64,000 nucleotides of DNA. Origin: Saccharicrinis sp965230625. Lineage in GTDB: Bacteria > Bacteroidota > Bacteroidia > Bacteroidales > Marinilabiliaceae. The DNA is taken from contig CBDDLL010000001.1 of assembly GCA_965230625.1 (NCBI GenBank), positions 3,534,001 to 3,598,000 on the forward strand, read 5' to 3'. The notes below the pieces were generated by a model that worked only from the letters and a program-made list of their open reading frames with translations, searched no databases and was not told the DNA's origin. Positions within the stretch are counted from its first letter, which is position 1; each line of letters starts with the position of its first letter. Below are positions 46,371 to 53,687 of the stretch, one piece after another. The position numbers and the translations under genes were made by a program.

Positions 46371-46415
46371 GAGCCATTTGCATAATACGATAGAATAATA
46401 CAAAACTGAATAAAA

Positions 46416-47423
46416 ATGAACATAAAAACTATCTGGGTTTCTCTATCAATTTGTATTCTGATTCAAGGATGTAAGCTAAATAATAATCAGACTTTTAAAA
46501 ACGAAAATATTCCGAGTACGATAAAAAAGGAGATTGTTGAGCTTGATAAGAAGTTAATTAATGCGATTCAAAACAACAATCCTGAATTAGCAAAAAACGT
46601 TTTTTCAGAAAAACTAATGGAAAAGGTTGGGAAAGCCAAGCTTGATTCTATTTTTGAATTTACCAATGAAATTCTAAAAGATAAAGAATTTGAGTACAAA
46701 GACCAGCTTTACATAGAAAATACAAAAAAGAATGTTTCAAACACTATCTTCTCTGGATTAGCAAATAACGATTATGATTATATTGTTCATTATAAGGCAA
46801 TAAATAAGAAAATGTTTATCTCAATGTTATTACCAAAAAATACAGAAGATGCTATGTTGATTACTTTAATCTATGGATTGTATGGTAATACTTGGAAACT
46901 AAATATTTTTCAGTTTGGACAGTATACGATTGATGGCAAAACAGCGATTGATTATTTCAAAATTGCAAAGGGAGATTTTGAGAAAAAAAACTTGATAGAT
47001 GCTGCTAATAATCTTTTTCTTGGACAACAATGTTTAAGACCTGCAAATCAATTTATACAATATCAAAAAGATAAGGATTTTAGAGATTTACAGAAGCAAG
47101 TAATGAATGAAATAAATTTAAAACATCAATTTCCAATTGTTGTAAAGCAAGTTGCTACAAAACCTCAAATATTTAATATCCATCCTCAGAAAATTGATGA
47201 AGGACATTTTCCAATGATTAGGTATTATTCTCAGATTGACCTAAAGGATACAGCAAGTTTAAGAAAGGAAAATATTGAAATTCAAAAAGTCATAGGTGAT
47301 ATTTTTAATGGGATAGACCAAAATAAAAAGTATTTATTTTATCGAGCATTTGATGAAATACCTGATGGAACAATTAAGTATAGAGAGCACTATGGGTTTG
47401 TACAACACATTGATAATAACTAA
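46416..47423 (+). CDS. Lipoprotein of unknown function
   Basis: 335 residues with a lipoprotein signal (ILIQGC, Cys at about 19). I do not recognise the family. The N-terminal half (about 45-165) looks like an NTF2/DUF3887-type alpha-beta domain (ELDKKLINAIQNNNPELAKN then a YDYIVHYKAINKKMF strand), and a helical AIDYFKIAKGDFEKKNLIDA stretch near 185 is TPR-like. The C-terminal part is alpha/beta with no motif. It lies between two long palindromes (P1 and P2) with no operon partner. Confidence 0.7.
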   Translation: MNIKTIWVSLSICILIQGCKLNNNQTFKNENIPSTIKKEIVELDKKLINAIQNNNPELAKNVFSEKLMEKVGKAKLDSIFEFTNEILKDKEFEYKDQLYIENTKKNVSNTIFSGLANNDYDYIVHYKAINKKMFISMLLPKNTEDAMLITLIYGLYGNTWKLNIFQFGQYTIDGKTAIDYFKIAKGDFEKKNLIDAANNLFLGQQCLRPANQFIQYQKDKDFRDLQKQVMNEINLKHQFPIVVKQVATKPQIFNIHPQKIDEGHFPMIRYYSQIDLKDTASLRKENIEIQKVIGDIFNGIDQNKKYLFYRAFDEIPDGTIKYREHYGFVQHIDNN

Positions 47424-47433
47424 AAAAATATAC

Positions 47434-47565
47434 ACAACAATGTGTGTATTTCATAAGGGTTTCAGAGGTTTCTTAGCGGCACTACCCGCATCAATTTTGG
47501 GTAGTAACTTGATAGGTTTGAAACCCTAAATCTCTTACGAAATCATACATCTAATGTTGTAAGCA
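47434..47565. repeat. Long imperfect palindrome P2, bounded by ACAAC and GTTGT
   Basis: The element begins ACAAC (47434-47438) and ends GTTGT (47556-47560). Matched arms are ATTTCATAAG (47449-47458) with CTTACGAAAT (47534-47543), AGGGTTTCA (47456-47464) with TGAAACCCT (47519-47527), and CTACCC (47482-47487) with GGGTAG (47499-47504). It is the clearest of the set and fills almost the whole space between two unrelated genes. Confidence 0.72.
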
Positions 47566-47631
47566 AAATTATCAGCACTTTGCTAACTATAAACCAATGA
47601 ACGGACTGATTAACATATCAACCTTTAGATA

Positions 47632-48453
47632 ATGAGAAAACTATTTATATATACACTAACAGGATTAATATTAATGGGACTTTTCAGCTTTAAAAATAAG
47701 CGTAACTCAAATACGACAAAACCAATACTCGGTATGATTCTTTTAGAAGATGCAAACTCAATGCAGATTGACAAACTAGTAGCCGAATTGAGAGATAAAT
47801 GGGAATTATCTGTTGATGATAAGGAATCGGATAAAGAAACATCGATTCTTGTTATTGATAATTATAGTATTGCGATTGCAAATATGCCCATGCCGATTCC
47901 TGGTGATGAGATAAAATCAACAGCAGAATACAATTATTACTGGCAAGATGGTGTTAAAGAGGCAACTAAGCACAGAGGGCATGTGATCTTATCAATTATG
48001 GATGCAGGTAAAAATCCTGTTAAAGAAAATATTTTATTTAATAAAGTAGCTGCTGCTATTTTAAATAATAGCAAAGCATTAGGAGTTTATATTGGTGGTC
48101 GGACGTTATTAATAAAAAAGGATTTCTATTTGGCAAATACAGAGATGATGTTAGAACAAGATTTGCCACTTTATAACTGGATTTATTTTGGAATAAGACA
48201 AGAAAAAGGAAAACAATCTATTTATACCTATGGATTGGCAGATTTCAATAAGCATGAGATGGAGATAATTAATTCCAATAAATCTTTGGAAGAGTTGAAT
48301 GAAATAATGTTTAATATGGCTCACTATGTGATCGCTTCTGATGTGACACTTAAGGATGGAGAGACAATTGGAATGTCTGCTACTCAAAAACTTGAAATAT
48401 CATATTCTAAGGGGAAATATTTGGACGGAAATACATTAAAAATTAAGTATTAA
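47632..48453 (+). CDS. DUF4261 domain protein
   Basis: 273 residues. An N-terminal hydrophobic segment (about 4-20) may be a signal or anchor. The rest fits DUF4261: MILLEDANSMQIDKLVAEL, then SIAIANMPMPIPGDEIKSTA, and HRGHVILSI, with a C-terminal IYFGIRQEK block. No activity is established for the family, which appears sporadically near immunity-type genes. It is flanked by palindromes P2 and P3 and has no operon partner. Confidence 0.75.
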   Translation: MRKLFIYTLTGLILMGLFSFKNKRNSNTTKPILGMILLEDANSMQIDKLVAELRDKWELSVDDKESDKETSILVIDNYSIAIANMPMPIPGDEIKSTAEYNYYWQDGVKEATKHRGHVILSIMDAGKNPVKENILFNKVAAAILNNSKALGVYIGGRTLLIKKDFYLANTEMMLEQDLPLYNWIYFGIRQEKGKQSIYTYGLADFNKHEMEIINSNKSLEELNEIMFNMAHYVIASDVTLKDGETIGMSATQKLEISYSKGKYLDGNTLKIKY

Positions 48454-48467
48454 TACTGCTTAAAATA

Positions 48468-48590
48468 ATGTATAAAAAAATAGCTGAGATAGTAGTAAAA
48501 TCAAGTGTTTTCGCTCGCTTCATCTTTCTTGTAACTTGAAGAGAAGTGCTGCTCAGTTGGCTATTATTCTTATACTATATTTTGTGGCCA
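48468..48590. repeat. Long imperfect palindrome P3
   Basis: Nested arms are GTATAA (48470-48475) with TTATAC (48570-48575), AATAGC (48479-48484) with GCTATT (48560-48565), TGAG (48485) with CTCA (48552), and CAAGT (48502-48506) with ACTTG (48534-48538). The right flank reads TTTTGTGGCC. It starts 14 bases after the DUF4261 stop. Its interrupted, nested layout is like that of P1 and P2. Confidence 0.62.
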
Positions 48591-48674
48591 AATATTTGAT
48601 AAGTTAAATTCTTTTTAGTTATCATTAAGAAGATTATACAATTTTTTTAGAAGTATATAATTTAAATTTTAAGC

Positions 48675-49826
48675 ATGAAACAATTACTTATATTAATAAT
48701 ATTGTCTCTTTTCTTTATAATCGGAAAATGTCAGATAAGTAAAGATATTATTGATAATAAAATAGAAGAAGTTATTATAAGACAGTTATTTAGTAAACTA
48801 AAGGTAAAAAAATCTTTAGGGATTCCAATTTCATATGATGAGCAGATTAATGTTTCTAATTATTTTGATAGTAAAACACTTTGTAATGATTGTTATATAG
48901 AAAATTCAGATATTAATAGTGCTTTAGATTTTGCTGAAATAGAGTTTAGAAAAATCTTAAAAAATTCTTTTTCATCATCTTTTTTAGAAGGTTCAGATGT
49001 TTATTTTAGAGCAAAACATAAGAAAAATCTGATGTATGAGTTAGTCTTTAATGTAGATGCACAATTAATTACGTTATCTTATCCTAAAAAAAATATTGAG
49101 GAAAAAATTCACTATGAAAATGGGCAATTAAAATCATTTAACCTTCGCGAAGAAGACAGGAAAATTTCATATGATTATGATAAATCGGAAGAAGGTAGAT
49201 ATATAAAAACAGTTTACGATTCAAAAGATCAAACATATTATTTAATTGAAGGTTATATGCAGAATGATCGGTCTGCAAAAGTTATTCATTATAAAAAAAG
49301 TAAAAGCCATAAAATAAAGAATATAGATAAAATTATCGAATATGATTTTTATTCAGATGGAAAATTAAAAGTAAAAAAAGGATGCGATAAAAAAGGAAAT
49401 ATTCGTGACTCAATCAAATATTTTTACCAAGATGAAAAGTTAATTTCAATAGTAAAATATGGTACATATTTTCAGAATTCGATATCGTTTAAATATATAG
49501 ATGGACTTATCCAAGAAAAAATAATTAATGATAATGAATCTCGAATTAAGATATCCTATCTCTATAATGAAAATGATAAAATACGTGAATTGAATATATA
49601 TATTAATGGAGAAGGTAATCGGCATAAATTTTCCTTTAATTATATCTCAGATAAATATGTTGAATCAATTAAGCATAATAAAGTAGATGTTGAAACAAAA
49701 GAAGTTGTCCGTGATATCAAATTTTTATTTAGTTATACTGAAAATAATATGCTAAAGTCTCTTAGAAAAATTGATCATTCAGGTAAAATCAAGAAGGAGA
49801 CTTTATATGAAATGGGACTGTTATGA
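48675..49826 (+). CDS. Secreted protein with MORN/YD-like repeats, unknown function
   Basis: 383 residues with a signal peptide (LFFIIGKC-QISK; Cys could be lipidated). From about residue 150 the sequence is a series of beta-hairpin repeats with a KIHYENGQLKSF, YDFYSDGKLKVKKG, KYFYQDEKLISIVKYG pattern, typical of the antitoxin-YwqK/MORN or RHS-like repeat proteins. The N-terminal region matches nothing I know. There is no catalytic motif. It stands alone between palindromes P3 and P4. Confidence 0.7.
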   Translation: MKQLLILIILSLFFIIGKCQISKDIIDNKIEEVIIRQLFSKLKVKKSLGIPISYDEQINVSNYFDSKTLCNDCYIENSDINSALDFAEIEFRKILKNSFSSSFLEGSDVYFRAKHKKNLMYELVFNVDAQLITLSYPKKNIEEKIHYENGQLKSFNLREEDRKISYDYDKSEEGRYIKTVYDSKDQTYYLIEGYMQNDRSAKVIHYKKSKSHKIKNIDKIIEYDFYSDGKLKVKKGCDKKGNIRDSIKYFYQDEKLISIVKYGTYFQNSISFKYIDGLIQEKIINDNESRIKISYLYNENDKIRELNIYINGEGNRHKFSFNYISDKYVESIKHNKVDVETKEVVRDIKFLFSYTENNMLKSLRKIDHSGKIKKETLYEMGLL

Positions 49827-49837
49827 TATTAAAAAGG

Positions 49838-49915
49838 CCGTTACATCCTGTAATATTTAATGGTAGAATCCTGCCACATAAACTATGCAGGTGTAAATGT
49901 TGTACCGCATACAGA
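49838..49915. repeat. Palindromic element P4
   Basis: CCTGC (49870-49874) pairs with GCAGG (49887-49891), and TTACA (49841-49845) with TGTAA (49892-49896). The stretch GTAATATTTAATGGTAG (49850-49866 region) recurs with one change in P5 at about 50520, and both elements have ATACAGATAAA on their right flank. This indicates that P4 and P5 are relatives. Confidence 0.5.
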
Positions 49916-50038
49916 TAAAATTATGGGCTAAGAAAATAGTGAAATCTAAAGTAAAAATAATCGATTAAGAAATTAGCATGAACATATAACACTTTTAGAA
50001 ACAATAATTGAATTAACACTATAACTAAATACTTATTT

Positions 50039-50485
50039 ATGAATAAAATAATAATTTTTACATCAGTTTTCTTAATTTCTTGTTTATCTCTGTTATCTCA
50101 AGAAAATTACAAAAATCCAAAACAAAGGTTTAAACTTGATATACATTCAAATTGGAACATTGTTGAATTAAAGGATAAATGTAAAATTTATCATAAGAAT
50201 AATAAAAATACCTTCTTTGAGATATTGTGGGATAAAGGTTCAAGTAAACCTTTAGTGAAGAGAAAGATTAATAAATCAAAAAAAAGAAAATCATCGTATA
50301 AAAAGAAAACAGTTTCTAAATCAACTAAAAATACAAGAACTTATAAAACAGACTCTAAATTTGTTATTAATAGCTCATTAACAATTAACAATAAAGTCTT
50401 CAGGATATATTGCAACTTGTTAGATATCAATAAGCAGACAAAAGACGAAATAGAAAAAATGGTAGATTCTATATCGGAAATATAG
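50039..50485 (+). CDS. Small secreted basic protein, unknown function
   Basis: 148 residues with a signal peptide (about 1-22). The centre (about 82-115) is very rich in Lys, Ser and Arg (for example INKSKKRKSSYKKKTVSKST). The first part, ENYKNPKQRFKLDIHSNWNIVE, and the last, SSLTINNKVFRIYCNLLDINK, look like two strands of one beta domain interrupted by the basic insert. I do not recognise a family. It is bounded by palindromes P4 and P5. Confidence 0.6.
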   Translation: MNKIIIFTSVFLISCLSLLSQENYKNPKQRFKLDIHSNWNIVELKDKCKIYHKNNKNTFFEILWDKGSSKPLVKRKINKSKKRKSSYKKKTVSKSTKNTRTYKTDSKFVINSSLTINNKVFRIYCNLLDINKQTKDEIEKMVDSISEI

Positions 50486-50504
50486 CCTGAAACCATAAAG
50501 TACT

Positions 50505-50640
50505 GCAATAGAACAGTTCGTAATGTTTAATGGTAGGTTGGAGGTGTTTCAGTTTGTTTTTGTCTGGTCGACAAAGACGCTTTCTGCAAAATCTACCATT
50601 TAAATTATACAGATAAATGTTGCGTGCTGTAATGCAGCGC
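50505..50640. repeat. Long imperfect palindrome P5
   Basis: AATGGTAG (50529-50536) pairs with CTACCATT (50593-50600), and an inner TTTGTC pairs with GACAAA around 50567-50575. The right flank reads AAATGTTGCG. The left arm shares GTAATGTTTAATGGTAG with P4. Confidence 0.58.
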
Positions 50641-50655
50641 AGTGAGTAGAAAGTT

Positions 50656-50976
50656 ATGGGATATAAGCAACACATAGATAATTTAAGTCTTGACCAGATC
50701 AAAGAGAATTGGTTAATAGACTTTATTGAAACAGAGTTCAAGAATAAAGATTCGATAATTACACCATTGATTATTTTTGAAAAAATAGGTATCCCGATTA
50801 AAAATCAGACAAAACAACTTGAAAAGAAGAAATATAGTCTTAAGATTAAAGATTTATTAAAGCAATTAGAATCGAATGGCTTATTAGAGCGAAAAAAGAG
50901 TTTACATGATGCGGTAGGAATTAAAGAAGTTGCGTATAAACAAAAGTTGAAAAAAGAAAAAAGAGAACTATTTTAA
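50656..50976 (+). CDS. Small basic protein, possibly winged-helix-like
   Basis: A 106-residue cytoplasmic protein. The core, DFIETEFKNKDSIITPLIIF then KIKDLLKQLESNGLLERK, has the helix and wing spacing of a degenerate winged-helix domain, but the match is only suggestive. It is Lys-rich at the C-terminus. It sits right after palindrome P5 and converges on ohrR, with a hairpin in between. I do not recognise the family. Confidence 0.5.
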   Translation: MGYKQHIDNLSLDQIKENWLIDFIETEFKNKDSIITPLIIFEKIGIPIKNQTKQLEKKKYSLKIKDLLKQLESNGLLERKKSLHDAVGIKEVAYKQKLKKEKRELF

Positions 50977-50997
50977 AGGTAACAGGTGTAGAACATA

Positions 50998-51025
50998 TTT
51001 CGTTTTTACTTGGATAAAAACGAAA
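50998..51025. terminator. Bidirectional terminator hairpin overlapping the end of ohrR
   Basis: A perfect 11-bp stem, TTTCGTTTTTA (50998-51008) and TAAAAACGAAA (51015-51025), has a 6-base loop. It lies between convergent genes and includes the last codons of ohrR. Confidence 0.72.
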
Positions 51026-51446
51026 TAATAGAATTGAGATTTTCTCTCATTTTAAATAGATCATCTAATTTTAGGTTGCTGTCTGAAAAGCGCTTAATTA
51101 GCTCTTCGGGGATTTGGGAAGCTTTCTCCTGCATTGCATTTGCTTTTTTTGTGAGTTGAACAATCACCTTACGTTCGTCTGTTTCAGATCTTTTTCTGGT
51201 AATCAGTTCTTGCTGTTCCATTCTTTTTAGCAGGGGGGTAATTGTATTTGTGTTAAGAATGAGCTTCTTGGCTATTGCATTAACAGTAAGATTATCATTT
51301 TCCCATAAAACCATTAAAACTAAGTATTGCGGATAGGTTATCTCCAGCTTATCCAGAAATGGTTGATACTCTCTTATTATCAAACGCGATGTTGCGTAAA
51401 CAGGAAAGCATAATTGATTTTCTAACTTAAGTTGTTCGTATTTCAT
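51006..51446 (-). CDS. ohrR: OhrR-type MarR family organic-peroxide sensor
   Basis: 146 residues of the MarR family. The N-terminal LENQLCFPVYATSRL stretch places Cys13 where OhrR has its peroxide-reactive Cys. The winged-helix core is seen in LTVNAIAKKLILNTNTITPLLKRMEQQELI and RSETDERKVIVQLT. OhrR represses peroxide-defence genes until its Cys is oxidised. A -7 box and two operator-like sites lie directly upstream, and the same sites are found ahead of the DoxX/glutathione peroxidase unit, so both are probably its targets. Confidence 0.9.
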   Translation of the reverse strand: MKYEQLKLENQLCFPVYATSRLIIREYQPFLDKLEITYPQYLVLMVLWENDNLTVNAIAKKLILNTNTITPLLKRMEQQELITRKRSETDERKVIVQLTKKANAMQEKASQIPEELIKRFSDSNLKLDDLFKMRENLNSIISFLSK

Positions 51447-51452
51447 AAAAAA

Positions 51453-51505
51453 TGTCGCAGAATTAATTCCAAATATACTAAAATATGAATTAATCGCCTG
51501 CGACT
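51453..51505 (-). promoter_or_regulatory. ohrR promoter with two operator-like sites
   Basis: On the minus strand the -7 box TATATTTG corresponds to plus-strand 51470-51477. AATCGCCTGCGACT (51492-51505) covers the -33 region, and TGTCGCAG (51453-51460) lies downstream of the -7. The upstream site begins 22 bases from the -7 box start, exactly as at the DoxX promoter (52630 versus 52608). No TTG is present at -33. Confidence 0.6.
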
Positions 51506-51517
51506 CTAAAATTCTTA

Positions 51518-52000
51518 CTAATTAAGTATAGCTTGTATGTATTTTTCAATCTTTTCAGGTTTTGTGGTAGGAGCAAACCTTTTAATCGGTTTCCCGTTCG
51601 GATCGATAAGGAACTTTGTAAAATTCCATTTTATTTTACTACCCAATGTGCCTTTCAACTCCTTTTTGAGATATTTGTATAGGGGGTGAGCGTTTTCTCC
51701 ATTTACATTTATTTTAGCAAACATTGGGAAGCTTACACCATAGTTAATCACACAGCCTTCTGAAATTGACTTTTCATCCCCTGGCTCCTGGTTAGCAAAC
51801 TGGTTGCATGGAAATCCTAATATTACTAACTCTTTATCCTTATAATTCTGATATAAGTTTTCAAGTCCTTTGAATTGTGGCGTTAATCCGCATTTACTGG
51901 CAGTATTTACAACAAGAACTATTTTCCCTTTAAAATCGTTCATGCTAACCAGTTTTCCCTGAAGACTTTTAGCTTCAAACTGATAAAAATTCTGTTCCAT
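51518..52000 (-). CDS. Glutathione peroxidase family thiol peroxidase
   Basis: 160 residues, normal length. The peroxidatic Cys37 is in VNTASKCGLTPQF, followed by LGFPCNQFANQEPG and the Trp-containing KWNFTKFLI, giving the Cys/Gln/Trp triad of the family. Bacterial Cys-type members usually work with thioredoxin rather than glutathione. It reduces hydroperoxides in the cytoplasm. It follows the DoxX gene by 20 bases and is presumably co-transcribed from the OhrR-controlled promoter. Confidence 0.94.
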   Translation of the reverse strand: MEQNFYQFEAKSLQGKLVSMNDFKGKIVLVVNTASKCGLTPQFKGLENLYQNYKDKELVILGFPCNQFANQEPGDEKSISEGCVINYGVSFPMFAKINVNGENAHPLYKYLKKELKGTLGSKIKWNFTKFLIDPNGKPIKRFAPTTKPEKIEKYIQAILN

Positions 52001-52020
52001 GGTAATTATATTTTTAAAAA

Positions 52021-52470
52021 TTAAGATTTGTTACGATTGATATAGGCTTTGAACCCACCAGTAGACCACAGAGCCCATGCAACCAATACCGGTTGAAAAA
52101 ACAAACGGATAAGTCTTGCCTGGTCAGTATTCAAACCAAAAGCATCAGCCTGGTTCACGTACTGAGCGATATTTCCAGGGAATATCAGTACAAAGAAAAT
52201 AGCTGTAGCGCAACCAACCAGAGCTTTCCATTTATTTAATGCTACTAACGATGCACCAAGTATTATTTCTACAATGCCTGAGAGTATAACAACCAAATCG
52301 GTTGAAAGTGGCACCCAATTAGGAACTTGAGCTACAAACTCAAGGCGGTTAAATGTTAAGTGGCTAATTCCTGCATATAAAAGTGCAATGCCAAGTAATA
52401 ATCTGAATAGTGCTTGGAATAAATTGGTTTTTACTCCAAATCCCCATTTTAAACTGTCTGGTAATTTCAT
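52021..52470 (-). CDS. DoxX-like membrane protein
   Basis: 149 residues with four predicted membrane helices: LFRLLLGIALLYAGISHLTF, then LVVILSGIVEIILGASLVAL, KALVGCATAIFFVLIFPGNI and LFFQPVLVAWALWSTGGF. This is the DoxX/DUF417-like layout. Such proteins have been linked to redox and thiol homeostasis in other bacteria, which suits its position ahead of glutathione peroxidase and an OhrR gene. It is the first gene of a two-gene unit with a very clear promoter. Confidence 0.85.
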   Translation of the reverse strand: MKLPDSLKWGFGVKTNLFQALFRLLLGIALLYAGISHLTFNRLEFVAQVPNWVPLSTDLVVILSGIVEIILGASLVALNKWKALVGCATAIFFVLIFPGNIAQYVNQADAFGLNTDQARLIRLFFQPVLVAWALWSTGGFKAYINRNKS

Positions 52471-52593
52471 GATTTCAATTTTATAATTGTGATACTAAAT
52501 AATTTTTGCCTCTATTTCGTCTATTAAATTCAAAATCATTTTTTGAATTATCTAAATTAATTTAAGTTTTAATTTTAAAGTCAATCGCGACAA

Positions 52594-52643
52594 TGTCGTA
52601 GGCGATACAAATATATGAATATTTTTTAATGTCGCAAGCGATA
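52594..52643 (-). promoter_or_regulatory. Promoter of the DoxX/glutathione peroxidase unit with two OhrR-like operators
   Basis: On the minus strand, TTG (plus-strand CAA, 52635-52637) is 19 bases from TATATTTG (plus-strand CAAATATA, 52608-52615), a full consensus promoter. TGTCGCAAGCGATA (52630-52643) covers the -33, and TGTCGTAGGCGATA (52594-52607) covers the start side; these differ at two of 14 positions. A further half site, AATCGCGACA, is at 52583-52592. Confidence 0.78.
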
Positions 52644-52690
52644 TTTCTACAAAGTAATTAAGAATGTTTGATTTAAACGGTATCGTGAGA

Positions 52691-52718
52691 AAGGAGCCGC
52701 ATAGTGTGCTTCCTTTTT
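52691..52718 (+). terminator. Orphan terminator-like hairpin
   Basis: AAGGAGCCGCA and TGTGCTTCCTT pair around a TAG loop with one mismatch and two G-T wobbles, followed by TTTTTAT. No plus-strand gene lies upstream, so it may end a small RNA or antisense transcript. Confidence 0.5.
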
Positions 52719-52879
52719 ATATATTGGGCATTGATTATAGTTGTAACCATAAATGATAACAAACAACTCTTGCCAGGGGATATCCTTTTAAGATTCAGGT
52801 GCAGAGATTTGTAATGTCTCCCTAATCATAGCTGGGCAATTACATACCGTTTGGATAAAGGGGCACTGATAGCTTACTT

Positions 52880-53072
52880 ATTATTGTTACTTTTAACAAG
52901 TATTTATAATTAAGCCAAGTCATTTTTTGCTATGCAACGAATAAAAGTACTCTTATTTGTGACATAGATTTGCCAATAACAATATATTTAGATTTTTTAT
53001 ATAAAGTACTTATATCAGGTACTTACAGATGTCCTTCGGGTAGCTTATAATAACGATAAAAGCAATAGAAAT
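52880..53072 (+). repeat. Intergenic repeat, copy B
   Basis: Counterpart of the element at 44915-45108. GACATAGATTT, AGATTTTTTATATA, ATCAGGTACTTACAG and TAATAACGATAAAAGCAAT appear in the same order and at close to the same spacing. It contains no open frame. Confidence 0.65.
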
Positions 53073-53687
53073 ATTGATGTTGATTGCAACCTAGACCATA
53101 AAACGATAGAAAATGATTAATCGGAAAGTTTCTGTTATTTTTGATACTAATTCTTATAGACAACTTTAATTTATAAATGGAAATTAAAATGTAAGAAAAA
53201 GTAAAATGTTTATCAGCTATTTTACCTTTGAGTAATGTTGATGAATTAAAGAAAGTCAGATTAGAAAATAGCTAGTTCTAATTTAATAAAAATCAAGATT
53301 GTGTAATCTTAGATGGCTAGAGAGCCTATAACTTACTGGAGCATCTCTTATCTGGCAGCTGCCTGATACAGATCTTCCTTATAAAATAATAGGGAGGCTG
53401 TATGCAGTGGTTCACATTGGTATACTACCATAGCTCTTATCTTAAGCAGCTATTCAATACTTTTTAAAAGGACTAGCATCCGACAATACCTCCCTGCCAA
53501 ATTTCTATCTCTCAAATGTTCAGCCCTTTTTCAATTGGTGCCTGTGCACCGTCGTGCTTTGGCACGCAGGTGTGAGACCTAAGGATATTAAATATGTACT
53601 GACTTCGCTGAGGTTTGCGAGAATTATTTGTATTTTCAGACTTTCTCAACCAATTCCGGTATGTTATAGTCAATAAAACAAAACAAT
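53073..53687. other. 615-base gene-free interval
   Basis: I find no gene. GC content rises locally around 53530-53620, where CGTGCTTTGGCACG forms a short hairpin within a larger imperfect palindrome, and GGCAGCTGCC lies near 53357. It may hold decayed coding or repeat DNA. The promoter of the pore protein gene at 53688 is not clear. Confidence 0.4.
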
